A stretch of DNA of 15,012 nt, taken from contig DLGO01000078.1 of NCBI GenBank assembly GCA_002482725.1, positions 28,461 to 43,472 of the forward strand, written 5' to 3'. The notes beneath the pieces are model-generated. The model did no database searches. It saw only the letters and a list, made by a program, of their open reading frames with translations, and was not told the DNA's origin. Below, piece by piece: positions 1-7,572 of this stretch. This DNA comes from Bacteroidetes bacterium UBA7692 (lineage in GTDB: Bacteria > Bacteroidota > Bacteroidia > Chitinophagales > LD1). The position numbers and the translations under genes were made by a program. Position 1 is the first letter of the stretch; the number at the start of each line of letters is the position of its first letter.

Positions 1-754
1 ACTCCAGGTAGCCCGCCAGCGTATGCTTCTTCGTTACATCCCTGTACAGCAGGTTCTCATAGGCAGCCTGCGCGTCATTCACATACATCCCTTTCGGGTA
101 TTGCTTCATGTATTGCAGGTAGTCCTCTGCCGTACCATCTTGCGTAGCGGTTTTATACAGCCGCTCTTCGTACAGCATTACCGCCTGTGGGTTTTCTTTT
201 GCCTCAGGGTAGGTTTCTATAAATCCCTTATAACCGGCTACAGTATTCGAGCGCTTTACTTTTTCAAACTCAAGCGAGGTAAGGTTTTCCATCGCCTTCT
301 TCACCAGATCCCTATCCTTATAGGTATTGGCAAAATGCTCATAAGCATCAGCTGTATTCTTGCCTTGCGCCACGGCAAAGGCCTCATCATTTATAAACTT
401 GTTCAACTCCTTTATGGTAAAGTCGCGCACACCAAACAGCATCGCTTTCTTCGCCTCCTTGTCCTCTGCCTTTAGCGGCATCGCATTGCTTGCCCTGTAG
501 GCAAATATGATGGCCGAGTCCAGGTTATACCGCGCAAAATCCTTTGCTGCATAGGCTTTCCCCAATCCATAGTTGGCCGACACACTGCCTGCATCATCGG
601 CTATCACTTCTTTGAAGTACACGATCGCATTGCTGTAGTCGCCCACATTCAGCGATTTGAAAGCCTTCTCCAGATCACCGGCAGTAGCGCTCAATGCGCT
701 AAAGCAACCAGCCACCATCAATCCCTTGCCAAATATTCCCTGATTCAATCTCAT
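1..754 (-). CDS. Exported helical-repeat (TPR-like) protein, 3' end cut by window edge
   Basis: The frame is open from an ATG at 754 to the window edge, giving 251 codons with no stop. The N-terminus (MRLNQGIFGKGLMVAGCFSA, then LSATAG) is a good Sec signal peptide with a likely cut after ATA at about residue 25. The mature part opens with a TPR-like helix pair (DLEKAFKSLNVGDYSNAIVYFKEVI) and continues with helices of the type F-x2-FI-x2-YP and YLQYMKQYPKG, which look like degenerate repeats of about 40 residues. It therefore looks like a periplasmic or envelope-associated protein-interaction scaffold. The start lies 2 nt after the TGA stop of the CoA-transferase/racemase gene, so the two are almost certainly co-transcribed and translationally coupled. 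I cannot name a family beyond TPR-like, and the missing C-terminus could carry another domain. Signal peptide and repeats are seen in the sequence; location and role are inferred. Confidence 0.8.
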   Translation of the reverse strand, partial: MRLNQGIFGKGLMVAGCFSALSATAGDLEKAFKSLNVGDYSNAIVYFKEVIADDAGSVSANYGLGKAYAAKDFARYNLDSAIIFAYRASNAMPLKAEDKEAKKAMLFGVRDFTIKELNKFINDEAFAVAQGKNTADAYEHFANTYKDRDLVKKAMENLTSLEFEKVKRSNTVAGYKGFIETYPEAKENPQAVMLYEERLYKTATQDGTAEDYLQYMKQYPKGMYVNDAQAAYENLLYRDVTKKHTLAGYLE

Positions 755-756
755 AC

Positions 757-2316
757 TCAATTCTTCAAAATCTTATTTACCATTAACTGATGTATCTCTT
801 CCTCTGTAAATCCACTGGCTTTCAGTACCTGCGCGCTGTCCTCTCCCAATACAGGAGCGTTCCATGTATCATCGAAGTTGCAATCTTTAAACCGTATAGG
901 ATGCCTTACCGTGTTAAAGTTTCTTACAGCGCCTTGTTGATTTTCTATAAAAACCTGCCGATCCTTCAGGTATTCATCCGTCAATACTTCACCGAGGTCA
1001 TTTACAGCAGTTACGCAACAGTCAACAGCATCAAAGCTTTCCAGCCATTCTGCCCTTGTCCTTCGTGCTATTATCCCTGCCAGTTCTGCCCTTACTTTTT
1101 GTAGCTCCACCGCATCTGCCAGCAGCACCCCGCTCCACTCCTCCTTTCCTATTACCGTGCAAAGCTTGCTCCAAAACTTAGGCTCCAGGCTGCCCACTGC
1201 CAGGTGCTTGCCATCGCTGCACCTGTATGTGTTGTAGTTGGGCAGGCCACCGCTCAGGTCGTAGTTACCTCTGCCTTTATCACCTGCTGCCTGTACCTCT
1301 GCCAGTGGCAGTGCCATCAGCGGCACCACCGCATCGGTCATGCTTATGTCCAGCCATTGGCCTGCGCCTGTCTTCTCGCGTTGGTATAGCGCAGTAGTTA
1401 TGGCGTGCATGGCCATATAGCCGCCACCTGCCACATCTGCCGTCTGGAAACCCGGTATCACGGCCTTTTCTGTAGTACCGGTTACACCCAGCAATCCTGC
1501 TATGGCTATATAGTTCAGGTCGTGTCCTGCATCCTTTGCCTTGGTAGACTGCTGCCCGTACCCCGATATCGAGGCATATATCAGCCTTGGGTTCAGTTCG
1601 CTAAGCTTTACATAGCCCAAGCCTATGCTTTCCATTACGCCCGGGCGAAACTGCTCCACCAGCACATCTGCTTCTTTCACCAGTTTGTACAACACCTCTT
1701 TGCCTTCGGCAGAAAGGTAATTAAGCGCCAGGCTTTTCTTGCCCCTGTTCAGCGCAAGGTAAAAGGCCGACTGCCCCTCCATCTGCGGCTCAAAAGTCCT
1801 TATATAATCGGGATTGTCCGGGTCTTCTATTTTTATAACCTCAGCACCTATATCCGCCAGCAGCATGGTAGCCAGCGGGCCTGGCAGCAGGCGGGTAAAG
1901 TCAAGTATCCGCACGCCCTTCAGAGGGCCTGCCTTCACATTCCTGCGTTTATAAGCTGGCGCTTCCTGCTTCCCTATCCGCGCTATATCAAATTTCCTGA
2001 AGCATTTGGCAAATTGCAGCATGGCATTCAGGTCGGTTACCTGTACCGCGCCGCTCAGCAATGCCTGTTGCGGATTCAGCTGTCCTGTTTCCAATGCTAT
2101 ATAATCCTGCTCACCGGCAGTTACTATACAATCGGGTGTGCCATGCAGCCCTTCCTGCGCATTGCATTCACTATCAGCTATTTTTACCGTATAAAGTATT
2201 GGTTCAGCAGCCTTCACATAAAAATGAAACACCATATCAACACCTGTGGCCTTCTCCTTCCGGAACCTCAACTGTATACTTCTAAGTATCTCGTGTGCAG
2301 TAATATGTGCATTCAT
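757..2316 (-). CDS. SCP2 domain fused to CaiB/BaiF CoA-transferase (alpha-methylacyl-CoA racemase-like)
   Basis: A 519-aa two-domain protein. Residues about 1-112 resemble an SCP2 sterol/acyl-carrier fold (HEILRSIQLRFRKEKATGVD near the start, and TGQLNPQQALLSGAVQVTD at 77-95). Residues 130-519 are a CoA-transferase family III domain starting with the classic GPLKGVRILDFTRLLPGPLA. Within this superfamily it matches alpha-methylacyl-CoA racemase best: GHDLNY at 264-269 supplies His265 and Asp266, TADVAGGG supplies Asp294, and GSLEP supplies Glu378. Their spacing fits the catalytic His126, Asp127, Asp156 and Glu241 of the mycobacterial racemase MCR. Expected reaction: epimerising 2-methylacyl-CoA thioesters, or moving CoA between acids. 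The SCP2 part may bind or present the acyl-CoA. It is longer than stand-alone racemases (about 360-380 aa) because of this N-terminal domain. The ATG at 2316 is the first in frame, with no clear Shine-Dalgarno sequence. Family assignment is firm; racemase rather than transferase, and the substrate, are inferred. Confidence 0.9.
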   Translation of the reverse strand: MNAHITAHEILRSIQLRFRKEKATGVDMVFHFYVKAAEPILYTVKIADSECNAQEGLHGTPDCIVTAGEQDYIALETGQLNPQQALLSGAVQVTDLNAMLQFAKCFRKFDIARIGKQEAPAYKRRNVKAGPLKGVRILDFTRLLPGPLATMLLADIGAEVIKIEDPDNPDYIRTFEPQMEGQSAFYLALNRGKKSLALNYLSAEGKEVLYKLVKEADVLVEQFRPGVMESIGLGYVKLSELNPRLIYASISGYGQQSTKAKDAGHDLNYIAIAGLLGVTGTTEKAVIPGFQTADVAGGGYMAMHAITTALYQREKTGAGQWLDISMTDAVVPLMALPLAEVQAAGDKGRGNYDLSGGLPNYNTYRCSDGKHLAVGSLEPKFWSKLCTVIGKEEWSGVLLADAVELQKVRAELAGIIARRTRAEWLESFDAVDCCVTAVNDLGEVLTDEYLKDRQVFIENQQGAVRNFNTVRHPIRFKDCNFDDTWNAPVLGEDSAQVLKASGFTEEEIHQLMVNKILKN

Positions 2317-2340
2317 AATTTTACAAGAATATTCATAATG

Positions 2341-2370
2341 TTGTAATTGATGTTCAAAGTTCTATTTTTG
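2341..2370 (+). promoter_or_regulatory. Bacteroidota-type promoter for the mlaD-ostA unit
   Basis: TTG at 2341-2343, a 19-bp spacer and TATTTTTG at 2363-2370 match the Bacteroidota vegetative promoter (TTG-N19-TAnnTTTG). The start of transcription would fall near 2377, leaving a leader of about 15 nt before the GTG at 2392. Motif match is direct; activity is inferred. Confidence 0.55.
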
Positions 2371-2379
2371 ACGAAGTAT

Positions 2380-2409
2380 CAAAACTAACTTGTGAATAAC
2401 GCAACCAAA
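2380..2409 (-). promoter_or_regulatory. Bacteroidota-type promoter for the SCP2-racemase unit
   Basis: On the minus strand, TTTG (2409-2406), an 18-bp spacer and TAGTTTTG (2387-2380) match the TTTG...TAnnTTTG promoter. The start would be near 2373, giving a leader of about 57 nt. The element overlaps the start codon and first codons of the divergent mlaD-type gene, and lies just beyond the forward promoter's -7 element. Confidence 0.45.
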
Positions 2410-3393
2410 GTCGGAATCTTTAGTGTGGTAACAATAGTTATCTTTTTCCTTGGATTCCAGTTCCTTAAAGGCAGCAATATATTTGTTACCAAAAATAAGT
2501 ATTACGCAATATACGATAAAGTAGACCAGCTATACCCCTCTAACCAGATCGTAATCAACGGTTACAAAATCGGTATAGTAGGGCCTATGGAATACCAGGC
2601 AGAAACCGGCAAAATCGTGGTTCAGTTTATAGTAGACGACGATATCCCGGTACCTGTAAACAGCACAGCTACTATAGCATCTACCGATTTGCTGGGTGGC
2701 AAAGTGGTAAAAATAAAACTGGGCAACTCTACCAAATACCTGGAAAGTGGCGACACCATGATTTCGGAATACCAAAGCGACTTTACTACAGAGATAGCAA
2801 ATACCCTATCGCCTGTTGTAGACAGGGCGGGTAAAGTAATGGCCGAGCTGGAGATAACACTTCAATCTATCAACCGCGTTTTTAAACCGGGCAACCCGGC
2901 CAGCATAGAAGAAAGCCTTACACACCTGAACAAGTCTTTGGCTTCGGTACAAAAGATAACTTACGAGTTCGAGAAGATGGCGCAAAACGGTTCTATACAG
3001 AACTCACTGAAAAATGTGGAGTCTATAACCAACAACCTGAAAAACAACAACCAGAACCTGGACAAGATGCTGACCAACTTTGCAGCTATATCTGACACCC
3101 TAAGGGCTGCAGATATCGGTGGCGCTGTGGCATCAGCTAAACTGGCCATTACCAACCTGCAACACATACTGGGCGATATGGAAAAAGGCAATGGCACACT
3201 GGGCAAACTGATAAAGGATGAAGGATTGTACAACAACCTGGATTCTGCGGTAGTAAGCCTGGATGTAGTATTGAAAGACCTGAAAAAGAACCCTTACAGA
3301 TATGTGAACGTTTCTGTTTTCGGTGGTAAAAAACGCGACGACAGATACCTGGAAAAACAGGCTAAAAAAGAAGCCAAAAAGGCCGGCAAGTAA
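2392..3393 (+). CDS. MCE/MlaD-family lipid-transport protein
   Basis: A 333-aa protein with one N-terminal membrane anchor (residues 7-25, VGIFSVVTIVIFFLGFQFL) followed by an MCE domain at about 35-112, with the typical YDKVDQLYPSNQIVINGYKIG and STDLLGGKVVKI segments. Residues about 140-290 are rich in long polar helices likely to form a coiled coil. The C-terminus has the Bacteroidota signature GTLGKLIKDEGLYNNLDSA and LKKNPYRYVNVSVFG, then a lysine-rich tail. MCE proteins form rings or tubes that carry lipids between the inner and outer membranes. The start is GTG: a TAA stop lies in frame two codons upstream and the family's conserved start (ATKVGIF) follows at once. It is followed 23 bp later by an OstA-like gene, so both probably serve outer-membrane assembly. 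No MlaE/MlaF permease or ATPase is in the window. Confidence 0.93.
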   Translation: MNNATKVGIFSVVTIVIFFLGFQFLKGSNIFVTKNKYYAIYDKVDQLYPSNQIVINGYKIGIVGPMEYQAETGKIVVQFIVDDDIPVPVNSTATIASTDLLGGKVVKIKLGNSTKYLESGDTMISEYQSDFTTEIANTLSPVVDRAGKVMAELEITLQSINRVFKPGNPASIEESLTHLNKSLASVQKITYEFEKMAQNGSIQNSLKNVESITNNLKNNNQNLDKMLTNFAAISDTLRAADIGGAVASAKLAITNLQHILGDMEKGNGTLGKLIKDEGLYNNLDSAVVSLDVVLKDLKKNPYRYVNVSVFGGKKRDDRYLEKQAKKEAKKAGK

Positions 3394-3416
3394 CATAGTT
3401 TAAGTAGGCTGCACCT

Positions 3417-5009
3417 ATGGTTTTTACATTGTGCCAATATATTGGTGAGCTTTCCGTTCAATTAAGGTTGAAAAATATTTCCCTGCTTGCCAAGGCAGCA
3501 ATTTTATGCTTATTATTTTTTGCCCCTTGCCTTAAGCTGCATGCGCAGGACTCTACCAAAGATGTGCAGATCATCCACGCCGACTTCCTTAAATATGCCG
3601 AAGTGGGTGGCAAGCGGTATACCAGGCTGATTGGCGATGTGCAATTGCTGCAAGGCGGGGCATACCTGTTTTGCGACAGTGCCAACATGCAGCGCGACAG
3701 CAACACCGTAGACGCATTTGGGCATGTGCGCATAGAGCAGGATACCATAAAGGCAACCAGCGACATACTATACTACAATGGCAACACCAAGCTCGCCCGC
3801 CTGGTGCGCAACGTTACCCTTACCGATACCAAAATGAAGCTTCTCACCAGTGAGCTATGGTACAACATGAGCGACAAAACGGCCTACTACCTGGTAGGGG
3901 GCAAGGTACTGCGCACCGCCAGTACCATCACCAGCAAAAAAGGCTACTACTTCTCCAATAAGGATGAGGTATTTTTCCGCGACCAGGTGCATATACAGGA
4001 TACCAACTACACCCTGGACTCCGACACCCTCAAGTACAATATCAGCACAGATGTATCTACCTTTTTTGGCAATACTACTATCTACAACAAAGAGAGCACC
4101 ATATACTGCAACAATGGCTGGTACGATGCCAGGCGCGATGTAGCATCCTTTGGCAAGGGTACCATCATCAATAATCCACCGCAGATACTGCGCGGCGACA
4201 GCATCTACTACGAACGCTTCAATGGCTATGGCAAGGTACCTGCCAACTTCCACTGGTACGACAGCACTATGGAGGTTTCCATGATTGCCAACTTTGCCGA
4301 GTTCTGGGAGGAGACAAAATTCCTGAGCGCCACGCAGCACCCTGTTATGATATACAAGATGGAGAAAGACTCCCTCTTCATTACCGCCGATACGCTACAG
4401 AGCCGAAATAAATCAGTAACAGACACCACCAAGCTGTTCTTCGGCTTCCACCATGTGCGCATGTTCAGCAAGGATATGCAGGGCGTGTGCGATTCTATGT
4501 TTTACTCTTTTGCTGACTCCACTTTCCGCATGTTTTACAAGCCCATATTGTGGAGCGACAATACCCAGCTGAGTGCCGATACCATGTACCTCACCATCAA
4601 AGAGAAGAAAGCCGACAGGCTGAGCATGTACAATGCTGGCTTTATCATAGCGCCAAACGGCGATAAGTTTTACGACCAGATAAAGGGTAAGAATATCTTC
4701 GGATATTTTCTGGACAACGCGCTGGACAAGGTACACGTAGTATCCAATGCAGAGAGCCTGTACTTTGGCAAAGATGAAAAGGAAAAATATGTAGGCGCTA
4801 ATAAGGCGCTAAGCACTACCATGTGGCTGCGCTTTGCAGAAAAGAAGCTGAGCAAGATAACTTTCATACAGCAGCCCGAAGCCAAATTCACCCCGATCAA
4901 AATGCTCCCAAAAGAGGATTACACCCTCAAGGACTTCAAATGGCAGATAGACAAAAAGCCTAAGAGCAGGGAAGAGATCCTGCAGCTACAAACAGTAAAA
5001 ACAAAATAA
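3417..5009 (+). CDS. OstA/LptA-like outer-membrane biogenesis protein
   Basis: A 530-aa exported protein. A Sec signal peptide occupies residues about 18-43 (hydrophobic AKAAILCLLFFAPCLKLHA, cut before QDS). Then come beta-rich OstA/LptA-like repeats from about residue 50 to 270 (IIHADFLKYAEVGGKRYTRL, LLQGGAYLFCDSANM, TSDILYYNGNTKLARLVRNV, YYERFNGYG). The LptA/OstA fold binds LPS lipid A and bridges the periplasm; Bacteroidota carry long versions of unproven role. The rest, to about residue 500, continues the same beta-rich style (DSMFYSFADSTFRMFYKPIL), and the tail is LKDFKWQIDKKPKSREEIL. The first 17 residues are unusual before a signal peptide, so a TTG at 3468 (giving LKNISLLAKAA...) may be the true start; ATG 3417 is the only ATG that fits. 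It lies 23 bp after the MCE gene and ends 1 bp from a convergent gene. Confidence 0.88.
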   Translation: MVFTLCQYIGELSVQLRLKNISLLAKAAILCLLFFAPCLKLHAQDSTKDVQIIHADFLKYAEVGGKRYTRLIGDVQLLQGGAYLFCDSANMQRDSNTVDAFGHVRIEQDTIKATSDILYYNGNTKLARLVRNVTLTDTKMKLLTSELWYNMSDKTAYYLVGGKVLRTASTITSKKGYYFSNKDEVFFRDQVHIQDTNYTLDSDTLKYNISTDVSTFFGNTTIYNKESTIYCNNGWYDARRDVASFGKGTIINNPPQILRGDSIYYERFNGYGKVPANFHWYDSTMEVSMIANFAEFWEETKFLSATQHPVMIYKMEKDSLFITADTLQSRNKSVTDTTKLFFGFHHVRMFSKDMQGVCDSMFYSFADSTFRMFYKPILWSDNTQLSADTMYLTIKEKKADRLSMYNAGFIIAPNGDKFYDQIKGKNIFGYFLDNALDKVHVVSNAESLYFGKDEKEKYVGANKALSTTMWLRFAEKKLSKITFIQQPEAKFTPIKMLPKEDYTLKDFKWQIDKKPKSREEILQLQTVKTK

Positions 5010-5010
5010 G

Positions 5011-5643
5011 CTAGTTAGTAATACCCACTCGGCAGTATTGGTACTGCTTGTGCTCTGCCTCCGACAGTATAAAGTCGGCCAGGTCTCCGGTATTTATATG
5101 GTTCTTGCCAAACGGCATGAAATCCTTTTTGGTTTCATATATACCCGTGCGCCCTGCATCGGGTATCCATGGGCAGCAGACAAAGGCGTAGTTCAATCCA
5201 CTCTGCTCCAGCACCTCCCATGTTTTATAGTGACCCTCAGCCACATTCTTATACGCCGCCGGGTAGTCCGGAGTGTCTTTCAGCAGTGTGCCCGACTCAT
5301 CGGCATTCAGCGTGCCCATGCCGCCTATGGCTATTATACGGCTTACACCATGCTGCTCCATACCTGCCACCATGCGCTTTGCGCCCTCGCTCATCAGCGA
5401 TACATCGCCATCTACGTCAACAACACCGAGGGCAGAGATGACCACATCTTTGCCCTCGGTTGCTGCTGCTATTTTTTCATAGTCGTAGGCATCACCTTCC
5501 ACCACAGTCAGCAGGGTATCATGCCAGGCAATAAGCTTATCCTTATTGCGCAGGTACGCTGTTACCTTCCACCCCTTATCCAATGCATAGCGCACAAGTA
5601 AGGTTCCCGTTCTTCCGCTTGCTCCTACTACCAGAATATTCAT
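5011..5643 (-). CDS. NAD(P)H-binding oxidoreductase, BLVRB/NmrA-like atypical SDR
   Basis: A 210-aa Rossmann protein. The N-terminus MNILVVGASGRTG has the atypical-SDR dinucleotide motif GASGRTG (7-13), followed by an Arg in LRNKDK (32) that suits NADP. The layout (EGDAYDYE at 49-56, DVVISALG at 66-73, MSEGAKRMVAGMEQHGVSRI at 84-103, LEQSGLNYAFVCCPWI at 145-160, TGDLADFILSE at 185-195) follows flavin/biliverdin reductase B and NmrA-like proteins. It lacks the YxxxK pair of classical SDRs, as expected for this group. It may reduce flavins, quinones or another small molecule; the substrate cannot be read from sequence. It starts 5 nt after the stop of the T9SS cargo gene and is probably transcribed with it, although no functional link is evident. 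Its stop lies 1 bp from the stop of the OstA-like gene on the other strand. Confidence 0.88.
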   Translation of the reverse strand: MNILVVGASGRTGTLLVRYALDKGWKVTAYLRNKDKLIAWHDTLLTVVEGDAYDYEKIAAATEGKDVVISALGVVDVDGDVSLMSEGAKRMVAGMEQHGVSRIIAIGGMGTLNADESGTLLKDTPDYPAAYKNVAEGHYKTWEVLEQSGLNYAFVCCPWIPDAGRTGIYETKKDFMPFGKNHINTGDLADFILSEAEHKQYQYCRVGITN

Positions 5644-5648
5644 ATTGC

Positions 5649-6398
5649 TTATTGTACGTTGAATTTCTTAACTACGTATTTGTTGCTGCTTTTTATCACT
5701 ACCGCATACATGCCTTTTGCATAGTCTGCTGTGCTGAAGGTAAAGTTCTCTGCAGTGTTCAAAAAGATTGCCCTGCTGACAACCGTGCGGCCCAGGCCAT
5801 CCATTATTTCTATAGTACCCTCCAATGCAGAACCTACACCTATTGTTACGTTCACTACATCTACGGCAGGGTTAGGATATACTTTTATGCTTGCATTCAG
5901 CTCTGTATTGGCTATGCCTGTAGCAGGGCGGCATTGTGCACCCGGCTCTATCACATCCACGCGCAGATCGAAACCTGCCTGTGCAGCAGTATTCTCATCC
6001 ACAGGGTATGTGGTAGCAAATCCACTAACTTTTACATAAGCTGTACCGCTGAAACCAAGGTCGTACCTACCCGCAGCCACGGTAGTAGTACCGTAAAAAA
6101 GCACACATGCATTCTCACCGCCTTTGAATGTGCAGTTAACAGGCACACATGAGTAAGCAAGTCCCGCAGGTATTCCCGACACATTGTTAACTTTGAAAGA
6201 GTCCAGCGTAGCGCCCTGAATGTTTGTAGGCGCCAATATCTGTATAGCCTGATTGTATGGTACTCCACGCTCTACACATGGTATCTGATCAGGACCCGGA
6301 GTTATACCATACTGCTGGTTGGTTGTATCTACCACACATGTCTGGCTGAAAGAGAAAACAGAAGTCAGCACAAGTGCCGCGAGTAAAAGATTTTTCAT
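5649..6398 (-). CDS. Small secreted protein with T9SS type A sorting domain
   Basis: A 249-aa protein with signal peptide MKNLLLAALVLTSVFSFS (cut near residue 19) and a C-terminal Por/T9SS sorting domain at about 171-249: KVYPNPAVDVVNVTI, then GTIEIMDGLGRTVVSRAI, then GMYAVVIKSSNKYVVKKFNV. This domain sends the protein through the outer membrane by the type IX system, after which it is normally removed. The mature middle (about 20-160) has six cysteines (21, 41, 84, 89, 98, 156), which could make three disulfides, and beta-rich segments such as GRYDLGFSGTAYVKVSGFATTY. I recognise no catalytic domain. It may be a surface or released binding protein. It lies 93 bp downstream of a short-chain dehydrogenase and 5 bp upstream of the BLVRB-like gene. 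Sorting domain is certain; function of the mature part is unknown. Confidence 0.92.
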   Translation of the reverse strand: MKNLLLAALVLTSVFSFSQTCVVDTTNQQYGITPGPDQIPCVERGVPYNQAIQILAPTNIQGATLDSFKVNNVSGIPAGLAYSCVPVNCTFKGGENACVLFYGTTTVAAGRYDLGFSGTAYVKVSGFATTYPVDENTAAQAGFDLRVDVIEPGAQCRPATGIANTELNASIKVYPNPAVDVVNVTIGVGSALEGTIEIMDGLGRTVVSRAIFLNTAENFTFSTADYAKGMYAVVIKSSNKYVVKKFNVQ

Positions 6399-6491
6399 TT
6401 TTTGATTTGGAACTGTTTTTTGAAAGCGATGAAAATAAATGAAAAACTTAAATCAGAGTTATCTAAAAGGTTAAAACAAAAATGCCCAATC

Positions 6492-7289
6492 CTACCGCAC
6501 CGCCATCTTCCTTATCAGTATGCTGAAAAACCATGGTATGTGCCTTTTGCTCCATACACCAAACTTTTCCAGGAAGCCCCCGATTACTACTTCTTCCTTT
6601 TCACTTTTAGCTGCCTTAATTATCCCCTTTGCACAGGTTTCTGCCGTCAGGCCTTTGCCCGTAGCTTTGTCCATAGTACCCAATGCCTTGCCATCTCCCG
6701 TCAGTGCATTTACTGACACATTCGTCTGCACAAATCCCGGGCATATCAGCAGCACCCGTAGTCCATCATCATAGTTCTCTGCCCTCAGCGAATCGAAGAA
6801 GCCATGCAGCGCATGCTTGGATGCCGCATAGCCACTGCGCCATGGCGAGGGTATCCTGCCTACAGCGCTTGTCACCACTATTATCAGGCTTTCCTTTTGC
6901 GCTATTAGCTTTGGCAGCAGTATTTTAGTCAGCGCTACTGTGCCGAAGTAGTTTACTTCCATCAGCTTCCGGTCCACTTCTATATCTGTATTTACCGCCA
7001 GCGACCGCTGGCTGATGCCTCCATTGTGTATCAGCACATCTATTTTGCCAAACCGCTCTTCGGCTTGCTGCGCTGCTCGCTCCAGGCTCTGCTGGTTAGA
7101 CAAATCAAGCGGCAGCACCAGACATTTATCATCTGTAAGTCCCGATGCTTTTTTAACCCTGTCCAGCTCTTCCCTCCTGCGCGCAGAAATAATAAGGCGT
7201 ATATCCTCTTTTGCCAATTCGTATACTAACGCCTCTCCTATACCGGACGAAGCCCCCGTAAGCCATACTGTTTTGCCTGTGAATTTCAT
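6492..7289 (-). CDS. Classical short-chain dehydrogenase/reductase
   Basis: A 265-aa classical SDR counted from ATG 7289. It has the cofactor loop TGASSGIG (11-18), the DLS segment (62-64), HNGG in place of the usual NNAG (88-91), structural Asn113 in VNYFG, catalytic Ser141 (VVTSAVGRI), and Tyr154-x3-Lys158 (YAASK), plus the PG motif at 184-185. ARR at 36-38 after the second strand suggests NADP(H). The sequence resembles the DHRS7-like branch acting on lipids, steroids or small carbonyls, but the substrate is unknown. The C-terminus (IPWFFSILIRKMAVR) is hydrophobic and basic and might touch the membrane. An in-frame ATG at 7322 would add 11 residues (MLYQIRLNNFI) before the universally conserved start of the fold, so I prefer 7289. 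No strong promoter match is seen in the 283 bp upstream. Confidence 0.93.
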   Translation of the reverse strand: MKFTGKTVWLTGASSGIGEALVYELAKEDIRLIISARRREELDRVKKASGLTDDKCLVLPLDLSNQQSLERAAQQAEERFGKIDVLIHNGGISQRSLAVNTDIEVDRKLMEVNYFGTVALTKILLPKLIAQKESLIIVVTSAVGRIPSPWRSGYAASKHALHGFFDSLRAENYDDGLRVLLICPGFVQTNVSVNALTGDGKALGTMDKATGKGLTAETCAKGIIKAAKSEKEEVVIGGFLEKFGVWSKRHIPWFFSILIRKMAVR

Positions 7290-7572
7290 AATGAAGTTGT
7301 TTAATCTTATCTGATAAAGCATGTTTAGCAGCTAGTTCCGAGCGAGATGCTTTAGCATTCTGCGATTCAATTTAGTAAAGAATGGACAGAGCTAAACAAG
7401 AAAGATTTTTGCAACCATAGTGGAACTCCTCTGGTAAAAAAATCTAACGAAGTTGCAGCCGGAAATAGCCCTTAACATTTTATTGGGATAAGTTTAAGCA
7501 ACTTCTATATAAAGCAAACAAATATTTGATTAGCGGTGAAATCATTTATTCCTTTACTCCAAAACAGGAATT

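Noticed and set aside
1405..2346. A 313-codon plus-strand open frame
   Set aside because: It is exactly antisense to the well-conserved SCP2-racemase gene, its product is rich in Cys, His, Tyr and Arg as antisense shadows are, and it has no recognisable motif.
7290..7322. Upstream start (ATG 7322) for the short-chain dehydrogenase
   Set aside because: It would place 11 unconserved residues before the Rossmann strand; ATG 7289 gives the normal distance to TGASSGIG.
7290..7572. 283-bp gap searched for a small gene, RNA or promoter
   Set aside because: Only short stop-rich frames, a 5-bp palindrome (ATGCT-TT-AGCAT) and imperfect promoter-like strings were seen; nothing is strong enough to report.
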